Shown piece by piece: positions 35,527-46,521 of a stretch of 64,000 nucleotides of DNA (the first letter of the stretch is position 1; every line of letters begins with the position of its first letter). A program made the translations under genes and the position numbers. The stretch lies in contig VJWN01000015.1 in assembly GCA_007644065.1 (NCBI GenBank), positions 1,092,855 to 1,156,854 of the forward strand. Direction: 5' to 3'. Below the pieces are notes generated by a model. The model saw only the letters and a list, made by a program, of their open reading frames with translations, made no database searches and was not told where the DNA came from. The DNA comes from Margaritispora aquatica (taxonomy: Eukaryota; Ascomycota; Leotiomycetes; Helotiales; Discinellaceae).

Positions 35527-35553
35527 CACATTACCATTACCATTACCATTACC
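35527..35553. repeat. Short tandem repeat CATTAC
   Basis: About four consecutive CATTAC units. Confidence 0.75.
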
Positions 35554-35695
35554 AGCAGCAGACAGTTTCAACAAAACCCAATTCTCTAATGCGCTGATCT
35601 ACAGTAGATATCGGAGGTGTCGTATCATCACATCCATACTTCAGCAACCAATCCAATATCAACACATATCACCAAAGCTCGTCTCTTGTCTACGA

Positions 35696-35715
35696 CCACC
35701 ACCACCACCACCACT
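35696..35715. repeat. ACC trinucleotide run
   Basis: About six consecutive ACC units, upstream of the gatB start. Confidence 0.8.
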
Positions 35716-35855
35716 TGTTTTAAGTGGAATACGCTGACTGGGGTACACAAAGACATATGTTTCTTGGTTGACAGAACTTGGGCATCAATTATCCTCGACG
35801 GTCATCATAATCCAATAGGATCCTCTCAGCAACGCTTTCACCCTTCCCCCTTCCA

Positions 35856-37697
35856 ATGACAAAACTTCCCCCCAACATACTCCGGAGATATCTACTGGCG
35901 GGCCAGCTACCGTCTTCCGGGTGTTTGCAGCGGTCGAGCGCCATCTGCCATTCGAAACAGACAAAACATTATGCCAGAGCAGTTCATACGAATCCGCCAA
36001 TATCAAATCCGATCCTCCAAGACTCTTCCGCTGTGCCAGCAAATCCAATTGTACCCTTTCGAAAGCAACTAAAGGATGAAGCTAAAAGGCAAAAAGCTAA
36101 AGGGACACACTCGAAATCGACTAAGAATAACCAGAGGTTGGATGACTGGGAGTTGACAGTGGGAATTGAAATACATGCCCAGCTTAACACTGAACGAAAA
36201 CTCTTCTCTGGTGCCTTGTCGACCATCTATGACGCCCCAAATACTCGCGTTGCGCTTTTCGATGTCGCAATGCCAGGGTCGCAGCCCACGTTCCAGAAGG
36301 AAACCTTGGTACCAGCTCTTCGAGCTGCTGTTGCATTGAACTGTGAAATCCAAAAAACGAGCCGCTTCGATCGGAAGCATTATTTTCACTGGGATCAACC
36401 CTCTGGGTATCAAATTACACAATATTACGAACCATTTGCCAAAGATGGGTATATAACTCTCTATGCCCATGATGGCATCGCATTGGAGGATGGGGATGAG
36501 ATCAAAATTGGAATTAAGCAGGTGCAAATGGAGCAAGATACGGCCAAGACGATCTCTGAACCCGATGGTACTCGTCTGATGGATTTTAATCGAGTTGGCC
36601 TGCCCTTGATCGAAATAATCACCCTACCTCAAATCCACCATCCGAGCACAGCCGCTGCATTGGTCCGTAAGGTCCAGATCTTGCTCAAAGCAGTCGATGC
36701 ATGTGTGTTAGGAATGCAGTCTGGAGGCCTACGAGCAGATGTGAATGTGTCGGTACGTCGAAGGGATAGCAGTGGTGCATATGAATATTCCACTATCAAG
36801 GGACTCGGACAACGGACGGAGATCAAAAATTTGAGTAGCTTCAAGGCTGTGGAGGACGCCATAATCGCTGAGCGAGATCGACAAATCGACGTACTTGAAG
36901 CTGGTGGGCTCATTGAGGGGGAGACTCGAGGATGGACTATTGGAAGCTCAGAAACAACCCGTCTACGGGGGAAGGAAGGAGAAGTTGATTACAGATACAT
37001 GCCAGATCCGGATCTTGGAGCTGTAATTATCGGGCAAGACCTACTTGACAACATCGAGGCAACTCTCGGAATTCTACCCGATGCAGAACTTGATATTCTG
37101 GTGGAAGAATATGGTCTGAGCATGAAAGATGCGATCTCATTAGTCGCTCTCAACGACGGACTGAGAGCTGACTATTTTTACAACGCCGTAGATGAGCTGT
37201 CGAAAATCTCAACTGATGGTGACTTGAGAAAGCGAGGCAAGTTAGTGGGAAATTGGGTTCTGCATGAGATGGGAGGGTTGAACAACCCTCACTATTCTGA
37301 GGACAACCCCCTCGGCATGACAGAGGCAGGTGATTGTCTCATTCCTTATGTCGAACTTGCTCGTTTGATTTTCTACCTCGAGCAAGGCAAAATAACTGGG
37401 AACACGGCCAAGAAGGTGCTAGCGCAACTATACTCCAGCACATTGCCAATAACAGCCGAGGAAATCATATTACAGAACGGTTTGTGGTTTACGCCATTCT
37501 CTGACGTTGAGTACGAAAACTTGGCAAGAAGTGTTATGGATGATAATTCTAAGACTGTGGCGGAGATCTTGGCTGGCAAGCAAGGAAAGATAAATTTCTT
37601 ACTGGGCCAGATGATGAGGCAGAATTCCGAGGGAAGATTAGATGCACAGGAAGCCATGAAGGTATTAAAAAGGCTTGTTGATGGGCAGAGGAGGTAA
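35856..37697 (+). CDS. gatB: Mitochondrial glutamyl-tRNA(Gln) amidotransferase subunit B
   Basis: Intronless, 613 residues; yeast counterpart is PET112. GatB provides the kinase-like step of the GatCAB/GatFAB complex that converts Glu-tRNA(Gln) to Gln-tRNA(Gln) in mitochondria. The first ~65 residues are basic and Ser-rich (a likely presequence). The core begins LTVGIEIHAQLNTERKLFSG, then ALFDVAMPGSQP, RKHYFHWDQPSGYQITQYYEP, IKQVQMEQDTAK, DFNRVGLPLIEI and QSGGLRADVNVSV, followed by GQRTEIKNLSSF and DYRYMPDPDLGAV. The C-terminal YqeY-like tail ends ...GRLDAQEAMKVLKRLVDG. The complete motif order means it is probably active. Confidence 0.96.
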   Translation: MTKLPPNILRRYLLAGQLPSSGCLQRSSAICHSKQTKHYARAVHTNPPISNPILQDSSAVPANPIVPFRKQLKDEAKRQKAKGTHSKSTKNNQRLDDWELTVGIEIHAQLNTERKLFSGALSTIYDAPNTRVALFDVAMPGSQPTFQKETLVPALRAAVALNCEIQKTSRFDRKHYFHWDQPSGYQITQYYEPFAKDGYITLYAHDGIALEDGDEIKIGIKQVQMEQDTAKTISEPDGTRLMDFNRVGLPLIEIITLPQIHHPSTAAALVRKVQILLKAVDACVLGMQSGGLRADVNVSVRRRDSSGAYEYSTIKGLGQRTEIKNLSSFKAVEDAIIAERDRQIDVLEAGGLIEGETRGWTIGSSETTRLRGKEGEVDYRYMPDPDLGAVIIGQDLLDNIEATLGILPDAELDILVEEYGLSMKDAISLVALNDGLRADYFYNAVDELSKISTDGDLRKRGKLVGNWVLHEMGGLNNPHYSEDNPLGMTEAGDCLIPYVELARLIFYLEQGKITGNTAKKVLAQLYSSTLPITAEEIILQNGLWFTPFSDVEYENLARSVMDDNSKTVAEILAGKQGKINFLLGQMMRQNSEGRLDAQEAMKVLKRLVDGQRR

Positions 37698-38417
37698 TGC
37701 TAGCAAATACTACACGAGATTCTCAACTTTCACTTCGCTTGCCTTTCGATTTAACTTCCTTTGGCGCTCTACCACCCAGGACCACATGACCGGTGGTCTA
37801 TGATCATATGCAGACCTGTACTGCAGCCTATTTACGGTTGACCCTACCTGCCAACTTCAAGATATCCAAAGTTTTCAAAATAGGTGAATTCGTCCAAACA
37901 CGAAATTTGGGAAATTCTGCTTTAGAAAGGCTTCGTTGGTCTATGCTAGACTGTACTCGCTGACCACAAGAATCCACGGCTGGTTATATGTTTGAGGCCA
38001 TGCTATAATGTTATGATAACATTGAGTTCAAGGCTTCAGACGATAGAAGTAGTGTGTTCATGGACACTCGGTGGGGAATGAGAGCCACCAGCTTTTGATG
38101 AAAGGTCGATCATGTTCTTTGGTTTCATCCCTGGCTTACAATCATAATGGTCTAATGATTGCTTGATTTCCTTCAAGCTCAGCATATACGCCTCCAGCAT
38201 CCATTTCATGCCCAACAAGTCCAGGCGCCATCAAGCATCGGTACTCTCCGACTTCTCACTTCTGAATCTCCCTCGATTTCTAACCTCTCTTCGCCGCCCA
38301 TCATAGGGTCTTTGCCTCATGCACAGCTTCTCTCTCGTTTCGCATCTTACTTTCCATCATCTCCAGGTTCGCTCGGTTGATATTGGCCCTACTTCTTCTC
38401 CTCCTATCCACAACACA
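37698..38417. other. Convergent intergenic region
   Basis: Region between the end of gatB and the end of the gene on the minus strand. No credible reading frame was found. Confidence 0.4.
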
Positions 38418-39625
38418 TCATGCTAGTAGACCTGCAATCAGAATAACGCCCAGCACAACACCAACGGCAATACCTGCCTTTGCACCTGCACTCATTGGTG
38501 TTCTTATAGTTCTCAATGCAGTTGGTGCTGGCAGAACAGGCGCAACACGAGATCCATTTGTGATATTACTTGGTCTTGCGCAAGTAAGAAATGCTTCGGC
38601 TTGTGACACGGTACCAGCTGCCCTGTTTGAGTCGTTTGCTGGAGGGAATAACGCTGTGAAGATCGGATATACAAGAGTCGTTGCATAGTCGTAAACATTT
38701 TGTATGCTATCTTCATTGGTGGTATTCAGCGAACTCGAGGACTGGGTTATCAATGAAAAACTGAACAATGGGAGTATGAACTCCGGGTCAGAGCTGATGT
38801 GTTGAAACTGCATGTTCGGTCGGTGGTTGAATTTGGACCGGTGATGGCTTGGTCATGTTAATGACTTGACACGATTTGAATGGGAACTAAGTGACTTACA
38901 TGTCGCAGTGAAAGTCACATTCGACTCGGTACCGGCATACCAACTCTTCTCATCTCCAACGAACTTCGCACATTCATCGGGCACTGCGCCCTTTGCTGAA
39001 AACCCCTCCTCAATATCACTACACATTCTTGGTAAACTCCTCGCGCTCAAGTTGCGTGGGGTGGGGCTGTTATCCGTCTATGTAGCCACATATCCCAATG
39101 CGATTGTCTGCAGCTGTTTCTGCAGCGCGTTCATACATTTGCGGTCACGCATAGTCATGCAGTCGCCATTATCTCTTTGGGCTCTGCGGATGAGATTTTG
39201 GGAGAGGCCACCAAGGAACAATGCGCAACCGCTATAACCCAAGGAGCCGGATTTGAAATGAATACCTGTCTCGTCAGCATATAATCTATGTTGCTCTTCT
39301 TGCGATAACTATTACCAGGAGGTGTCCCAAGCCAGTTAGAGGACTTGAGTTCGCCTGTGCTTTGATTTTGGCCCTCTGTCACGGTCCAGGTCAAATCCCC
39401 TGGTGAGTTACCTACATTCCAATTGCTATTCACAAAGCTAGGTCCAAGAGAGTATGTCCCTGACGCGTTCACTCTCGAAAACGAAGCAGAGCAGTTTGCA
39501 GGCAGTTGGCTCGTCGCGATCGCATTTAGTGCAAAGTATGGATATGGTAATAATTGTGCGTTGACTTCGCTATACACCACAACTGCAAGCGACCAAAAGT
39601 TTTGGGCCAACAATTTAGAGTTCAT
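38418..39625 (-). pseudogene. Secreted/single-TM cysteine-rich protein, probably broken
   Basis: Signal peptide, extracellular domain and a C-terminal membrane helix can be read on the minus strand: MNSKLLAQNFWSLAVVVYSEV at 39625; cysteines in SGCALFLGG, NGDCMTMRDRKC, RMCSDIEE, PDECAKF; C-terminal AGAKAGIAVGVVLGVILIAG. Exons used: 39625-39316, 39265-38900 and 38807-38418. Two lesions appear: an in-frame TAG at 39080-39078, in a stretch whose two sides both look like the same domain, and a phase mismatch of one base at the last splice (GTAAGT donor at 38899, GCAG acceptor at 38808). No alternative intron I tried removes the TAG in frame. Sequencing error cannot be excluded. The family is a fungal cell-surface type without named function. 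Confidence 0.6.
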
Positions 39626-41166
39626 TTTTAGTGAAAAATAAATGAAAAGTGTCACCTGCGCAGCGATGAGCCATATATCAAGGAAACGAGCAAAGAGCTG
39701 CGAAGGAGGAGCAGTAGTATGTTTGACGTCAATTCATAGCCCTATCCACTAAGTCAGCCAGCATTCTGTGTGCAGCGAAGCTGCACGACGATCCTGTGGG
39801 GAAAAGATCGACAGGTTTTCCCGTCTCCCCGCACTACCACTGTCAGGATTGAAGCTATTTCAGTTTCTCTCAGGGGCAATAGATGACTTGGAGCTTGTTT
39901 CGACTGCGTTTTATTCAATAAGGGAGACTTCCTGGTTATATTGATGACCATTCAAAGTACTGCATTGGCAGTGGTATCAAAGGTATCATGCCAGAGACAA
40001 AACTGTACGCAATACCTGCAGATGGCCTAGTTGAGCATGATGATTCAGAGACTGGTTTTGAATTTCTTATTGATTCTTTCGGTGAAAGACAGAGGGGCAT
40101 CAAACAAGAAGCACAAGAACGTGGGCAATAGTTTGTCTGAGTCGTTTCATTCCCTGAAATTTCGTAAACACTCCTATGGTATTCAATGTGGAAATTTACA
40201 GAAGAGGGGAGAGGCTTGTCTTGATACAATCACGATCTTTTACCGTGGTAGAATTGAGATGTGACTTGATTCCTGGGGGGCTATTTGTTATCAAGTCGTC
40301 GTCGCATTGCACCGAATAGTACCTGATGAAATGTATATACCTATCTCGGATAGGTCAGTATTGATTCATTATGTTGTTTGGGTTTGTGACCACTGATGAT
40401 AAGTTTATGTTGGCTTTCACCGGGTAACCTTTGACGTGACTTTCGCTTCATGTCGTTAATTTTACCTTTATCCGTACCTTGGACCCTCCACATAGCCAAA
40501 GGTAGTAGTACCTGGCCCAACCCCTCACTGTCACAGGCAGATTGAAGTTTTGTGGTCCTCTGACGTATCGTCCATCTGGTTTCAATTCTTCTAACATTGT
40601 TGAATCCTCTTGCCTCTGTCTATTTTGGCAGCCTTTTTTGATTCGAGATTGATTCTATTGGTTGTAGACGTTAGATATGAGATTGGAAGTTGGCTTGAAC
40701 GGATATCTCGGCCTTCTAGAATTGGCTTAAACTTGGCAGGGTTGGTGAACTTCGATCTATCATACTTAGTTGCGTTTGCAAAGAAACTTGGAGCCTTGAG
40801 TCACTGTTTTGGGAGTTAAGAGCTGGAAGCTAGCGACAAGCGTGTCTGTTGACGGCTGTCCTGGATGCTAGGTAAGCTCGGAACTGGGAAGACCTAACAG
40901 CACTCGCTTATATGTCAGGTGGATCGCAGGATGGTTTATCCATACAACTCTGTTTTGGTCTCTGCAGACTTCTATGATATGACGTACGGTTGAGGATGTG
41001 AGGGGATGTGAGGGGATGTGAGGGGATGTGAGGTAATTGATTTCTATCATCATAGTTGAGGAGAAATCCGCTGAATATGTATATATGAGCATGTACGCAG
41101 CATGTGTTCCTCTGCTTTACCTTGTCATTTGATCATTTCTCCAGATCTCGTTTCGTCCCATCCAAA
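39626..41166. other. Intergenic region with a short tandem repeat
   Basis: No gene supported. At 40993-41033 the decamer GAGGGGATGT-type unit is repeated about four times. Upstream of the WSC gene start is pyrimidine-rich DNA. Confidence 0.45.
40993..41033. repeat. Tandem decamer AGGGGATGTG
   Basis: Three perfect copies of AGGGGATGTG (41001-41030), preceded by a near copy, TGAGGATGTG, and followed by AGG. Confidence 0.9.
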
Positions 41167-43526
41167 ATGCCAGCCATTATTCCCACGTTGGTGGCACTTG
41201 CCAGTGTTGGTCAGTACTGCCCTTTATTCGCCTTTCAAAGTTGGAATGCTTCATGTTGAGCTTGAAATTGGCGGAAGAATCTAACAAAAGGCGTTTTTGA
41301 GGAATACATGCTGATTCATTGCAGCCCAAGCAGGACGTATCGTTGGAAGAGATAGTACAATCTCAACTAGCCAAACTGACTCGAGCTACAATGGTCGCCT
41401 CGGAACAGCTGGACAAACTACCTCGATTGCTCCAGGAGTTTTGTACTGGATCAATGGAGGTTCAACACACAATTTTTACGGCAACATCTACAACCAAGGA
41501 AGCATTTATGTGTCCCAAACTGCCTGGTTGAAGAACTACCCTTACTCGGGTGGCCAGACATCCGATATGACCAAGTCTACCTCAACCGATGGTATCATGA
41601 CCAACTTGGGGTTGATTCAGCTAAATGATTATGGCTCCGCTAGTGCCCCAACCTACGACTGGTACCTAAGAACCCTCACCAACTCTGGTATTATCCAATT
41701 CTGTGGTCGCGGGGATACTGGTGGTAGCACATATCAGATCTTTTCAGACAATGACTCAAAGAACACTGGTTTTATGTCATTCGAGCAGTCCGGAAGCAAT
41801 AAGGGAGCATCTTTTGTCTGGCGAAATTCAGCTCTTTCCACTTCTTCCAGTGCAAGCAATCTCTACAATGAAGGCACTTTCAGATTGATCAACACCGTTT
41901 TTCACAACGTACAAAACATATACGGCTCTGGATGTTGGCAAATAGATAATGGGGGTGTTCTATACCTTGAGGATGGTTCTGGTGTCTACCAAAATCCCAA
42001 TAATGGGCCAACTTTTCCGTCCCAATCAATCGCTTTCACGGACCCTACCGCAGTCCTACACTTGGATTCTCATGTTTATTCTGACAATAGCAACTTCGGT
42101 CCACAGATCTATGGCTTCAGCACTGGCAATGCCATCGAGTTTGAGGAGACGATCAAAAGCTTCTCTTATTCCTCTGGCATTTTGTCCGTCACGATGACTA
42201 CGGGCCGTGTCGTCTATATCAAGATGGGACCTGGCTATACTGCTTCAAACTTTGTCAGCAAGAGGAACCCACAACAATACAACACTGCTGGATACAATGC
42301 TATTTTCTATAATGGCGCTGCGCCATCTCAGTCTATTCCTCGCACCTGCTCAGATGATGCTCCAGTTTGCAAAAACCTCGGTTCTAATCCCCCAAGCCAG
42401 ACCACCAGCGACACCTCCACCACCTCAACCACGTCTACCTCCAGCAAGACCTCAACCTCGACAAGCACTACCACTTCGACCTCGTCTACCTCGTCTACCT
42501 CCAGCAAATCAACAAGTCAAACAAGCAGTAGCTCGTCGACCACTTCCGCCACTCCCACCCCGGTCCCATCCCCATACCTCGGCTGCTACACTGATTCTAT
42601 TGCCGCTCGAGGGATTGATGACTTTCCACGTCTCGTAAATAACAATGGTATGACGGTGCAAGTATGCCAGGCATACTGCTCGCAATACAACGCTCTTATT
42701 TACGGGCTTGAGTATGGCCAGGAATGTTATTGTGGTAACTCTTTGAAGTGTCCGAGTGTCAAGGCCGCAGAATCAGATTGCAGTACGTCCTGTTCAGGGG
42801 ATTCAAACCAAATGTGTGGCAACGGAAACAGATTGAACGTGTATGGAACCTTCCCATCTGGCAAACCTCCATCTTGCACCGACGTTTCGGTCACCTCGAC
42901 AACAGTTCCAATAACGACAGCTCTCCCAACAACAACATCGACTACGCAAACAAAGCCTTCCACCACCACTACCTCTGCCTCTTCCTCTTCCCCCGCCAAG
43001 TCCACCTACACTTGTGCGTATCAAGGCTGCTTTACGGATAACGTTAACAACCGCGCCCTCAATGACTATCCACGACTTGTTAGTACCACAACTATGTCGG
43101 TCGAGGTCTGCCAATCCTATTGCTCACAATATTCTGCCGCCTTTTATGGTGTTGAGTATGGAACCGAATGTAAGCCTGTTCCACTTTCATTTTCACCTAC
43201 ATGGTCCAACAATCTTGCACTGCTATCAGCGCCCAACGATGTATGATTATTTGCTGACAAGCTACATAGGTTACTGCGGAAACAGTCTTTTAGGTGGGTC
43301 TAGCAGAGCAGCTGAGAGTGATTGCTCCTTTGTCTGCCCTGGCAATGCCTTAGAGACCTGTGGGGCTGGAGATAGATTGAATGTATATGGATGCAACGGT
43401 GCTATGGCACCCAAAGCCTCAACTACATCTACTTTCTCGTCGTCGACAACAGCGCCAGTAACAGCTACTCCACCTTCCACTCGGTGCTCTGCTGCGCCAA
43501 CTGTGACAGTAACTGTTACAAGATAA
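41167..43526 (+). CDS. Cell-wall protein: hyphally-regulated N-domain plus two WSC domains
   Basis: Three exons: 41167-41209, 41325-43169, 43270-43526 (introns 115 and 100 nt); 714 residues. A short signal peptide is split by the first intron (MPAIIPTLVALASVAQAG). Residues ~45-330 resemble the hyphally-regulated cell-wall protein N-domain: VLYWINGGSTHNFYGN, STSTDGIMTNLGLIQLNDYG, CGRGDTGGSTYQIFSDND, and GSGCWQIDNGG. A Ser/Thr-rich linker follows. Two WSC domains are paralogous to each other: YLGCYTDSIAARGIDDFPRL..., QECYCGNSL..., QMCGNGNRLNVYG and YQGCFTDNVNNRALNDYPRL..., TECYCGNSL..., ETCGAGDRLNVYG. The second is split by an intron inside TECYCGN, proving the splice. Probably glycan-binding at the cell surface; no GPI signal is obvious at the end (APTVTVTVTR). 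Confidence 0.9.
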
Positions 43527-43687
43527 AAGGAAAACGTAATCGATACAGGCTATCGAAAGAGACAAAGCGGATGAGTTTAAGAGAAAAGTATATTGATTGC
43601 GATTTGTGATTTAGAGTAGTTCGTATAGGTTAGATTCTATAGAGTATTTGACTTTTATCAATAATTATATGTCGATCATTAAATTGA

Positions 43688-44305
43688 CGCCATTCAACAA
43701 GTGACTCGATATATGTCGGCGTTGCTTTGTTGACAGATCCATATGAGCAAACACAAGCTAACGATATCCGACGAGTCTCTAGACGTATTGGGAAATCCAG
43801 TATAGGATTCATGATAGCACCGACTAATCCTATGATCAAGAAAGCAGATCTTGCTGAATGGCGGGACATCGGATGGGAGAGGTTTGATAGTTTTATGCGA
43901 GACTGCTTCGAGGGAACATCGCTTCACGACTCCTTCACGGGCGCATTCTCCACTATCAATACTAAATTCTCGGGCGGCCAAGATGTAGAAGTATACCTGC
44001 TGGAGACGCTTATCTCAGCGAGGAATCGCGGCTCCTGGATTCCGGGTTTGGTCATTTCTCGAACAGCTCAAAGCACAAAGCTTATGCGAATGGAAAATTG
44101 TGAGCATCCGGATCACCTCGATGTAGTATTACCTTCATCTCAGATTATGACGGCAATCAATAGTCGGCTTGGCTTGATTGATGCACCAGAAGCATTTGTC
44201 TCAATCGTTAGTGCTCATCGAAACCGGCAGGCTCGACCTGCGACCTCGAGCGTCAGTGTGGCTTCAGGTAACGAAACACTTGTGTTGCCAACAGAGCCAT
44301 ACTAG
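43688..44305 (+). pseudogene. C-terminal fragment of an uncharacterised fungal protein
   Basis: An open frame of about 205 codons with no ATG start: in frame it opens after a stop at 43685 and reads SIYVGVALLTDPYEQTQAN..., SIGFMIAPTNPMIKKADLAEWRDIGWERFDSF..., EGTSLHDSFTGAFS..., EVYLLETLISARNRGSWIPGLVIS. It looks like the conserved C-terminal part of a larger fungal protein; only 160 bp separate it from the end of the WSC gene, so its N-terminus is missing or lies in an unrecognised upstream exon. It ends (stop at 44303) immediately before the AT-rich transposon block. Best reading: truncated gene at a repeat boundary; a short functional gene is less likely. Confidence 0.5.
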
Positions 44306-44608
44306 CATTACTTTGCGACTACTGGGGAGCAGAAATCCTAGGGAAAGTTGAGAAAGATTGTCCTGATTGGGTAGGCTGTAAGCAATGTTTAGCTGTGTGT
44401 TAGTATTTGTTTATTGGTTTTAAATAAGCACTATATTAAATAGTTAAATTTAGCTTTAAAGCTTGTTTACTATATATATTTCCTATTATAGTTAGTATAA
44501 AACTACTATAATATTATTGGTTAGTCGGTTCCTCGGGTTATCCGGTTATCGGAAGTATTAAGTCCACTATTAGTAATCTACTATAAGCGACTTCTATACC
44601 GCTTTATT

Positions 44609-44740
44609 AGTTATATACCGCTAGTTAGTTACTGCCTTAGGTACCTATTATAGCTCTATATTACTAAAGAGAATAGCTCTCTAGTTCATTAAGTAAAATA
44701 CAAGTTTTAATCTTTACCTTTATATCTATCTTACCCTAGA
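44609..44740 (+). repeat. Left arm of a perfect 132-bp inverted repeat
   Basis: Exact reverse complement of 45583-45714 over the whole length. The outer arm of the pair ends directly next to the N at 45715. Confidence 0.9.
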
Positions 44741-45000
44741 GTTTCACGTCACATCTAGCTTACCCTAGACTTTTTTTTTCTGTTCAGGTCGTATCCCGAC
44801 CTACGGTTTTCCCTACCTACACTGTGTTTTGATATCAATAACTTGATTGTTCGGTTTATATTTTATATAATCTAGATATTTTCAGACTATATATTACGGT
44901 TAAGTGATATTATTGTTTCTAATGTATTTAAGTTAATCTAGTTAAATAATATTAAATAATATAAAGACTTTATTTATTATATAGATTTTTATAGATTTTT

Positions 45001-45175
45001 ATACTTTTTATACTTTTTATACTTTTTATACTTTTTATACTTTTTATACTTTTTATACTTTTTATACTTTTTATACTTTTTATACTTTTTATACTTTTTA
45101 TACTTTTATACTTTTTATACTTTTTATACTTTTTATACTTTTTATACTTTTTATACTTTTTATACTCCGATCTTA
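45001..45175. repeat. 9-bp satellite, unit ATACTTTTT
   Basis: About 19 tandem copies of a 9-bp unit, with one 8-bp unit near 45105 and two 10-bp variant units (ATAGATTTTT) just before the array. Confidence 0.92.
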
Positions 45176-45582
45176 GAATAAATATAATTATACGAATAAA
45201 ACAATTATCGTTAATTAAAATAACTATATTAAAGTATATAATAATATAACATTTAAATAATAATTAAAATAATTAATTAATTCTATAATTATAAAACTTT
45301 TTTATTGTATTTGATAATATATCAATAGTCTAATACTAGACCGATTAATACTATAAATAGAAACCTAAAATAATACTGGTTTTAAATAAGCTCTATATTT
45401 TGTATAGTTAAATTTAGCTTTAAAGCTTGTTTACTATAGTTTATTTCCTATTATAGTTAGTATAAAACTACTATAATAATATAGTTAGATTATTAGGAAT
45501 TTTGGTGTTCCTGTATAAAATAGGTATATACAGAGGGAAAAGGGAGGTATAGAAAAATAATCGAAATAATCGAAAAATAAAG

Positions 45583-45714
45583 TCTAGGGTAAGATAGATA
45601 TAAAGGTAAAGATTAAAACTTGTATTTTACTTAATGAACTAGAGAGCTATTCTCTTTAGTAATATAGAGCTATAATAGGTACCTAAGGCAGTAACTAACT
45701 AGCGGTATATAACT
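45583..45714 (-). repeat. Right arm of the perfect 132-bp inverted repeat
   Basis: Reverse complement of 44609-44740, without mismatch. Confidence 0.9.
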
Positions 45715-45715
45715 N

Positions 45716-46521
45716 GGAATGACCTGATCAGAAACAAAAGTCTAGGGTAAGCTAGATGTGAAGTGGAACTCTAGGGTAAGGTAGATGTGAAAGTCTAGGG
45801 TAAGGTAGATGTGAAGGCAAAATGAACTTTAATTTTTTTAACTTAATAAACTAAAGAGCTATTCTCTCTAGCTATATAGAACTATACTAAATGCCTAAGG
45901 CAGTAACTAAACTAGCGGTGTATAACTAAACTAGCGGTGTATATAGTGGCTTATAGCGGTGTATACGGTGGCTTATACTGTCTAGCTAATAGTAGGGCTA
46001 ATAATCAATAATACTATAGTAGTTTTATACTAACTATAATAGGAAATAAAAACTATAGTATATAAGCTTTAAAGCTAAATATAACTAATATAATAGCTTA
46101 TTTAAACTAATAGTTTTTGGACTGTACGGCTACTAGGCCTAATCGAGAATAGTACCGAAACCGAAGGAAACCGATAGAACCCGACTCGGAGTTTTTAACT
46201 CTCTAACTCGGACTCCGAAGTAGATCTAACCCTACTATATTATAAATACTCGGTATAATTAATAATATTAATTTCTAATACTAGATATAATTAATAATAC
46301 TAATTTATAAGAATCGGATAGATTAATTATACCGATTACTACCTTAGATATTTAGTATAGTTCTATATAGCTAAAGAGAATAGCTCTCTAGTTTATTAAG
46401 TTTAATTTAAGTTCGTTTACCTTTATACCTAGCTTACCCTAGACTTTCACACGAAGCTTACCCTAGAGTTCCACTTTACATCTAGCTTACCCTAGACGTT
46501 TGTTTCTGATCAGGTCATTCC
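45716..46521. repeat. Second inverted-repeat unit with subterminal TCTAGGGTAA motifs
   Basis: The sequence following the N (GGAATGACCTGATCAGAAAC) is found reverse-complemented near 46502-46521. The two arms also share TCTAGGGTAAGCTAGATG and, further inside, the AAAGAGCTATTCTCT region. Subterminal repeated motifs of this kind are common in hAT and MULE transposons, but the class is not proven. Confidence 0.65.

Larger units (their letters stand above)
34804..35855. promoter_or_regulatory. Divergent promoter region with microsatellites
   Basis: Shared upstream DNA of the DUF6594 gene (-) and gatB (+). Contains a GGT/GGTGGTG-rich tract at 35160-35215, a CATTAC/CCATTA tandem run at 35527-35553 and an ACC trinucleotide run (about six units) at 35696-35715. 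No protein is encoded. Confidence 0.5.

Noticed and set aside
44700..46500. TCTAGGGTAA repeats as interstitial telomere sequence
   Set aside because: Units are spaced and embedded in longer repeats, not tandem TTAGGG; better explained as transposon subterminal repeats.
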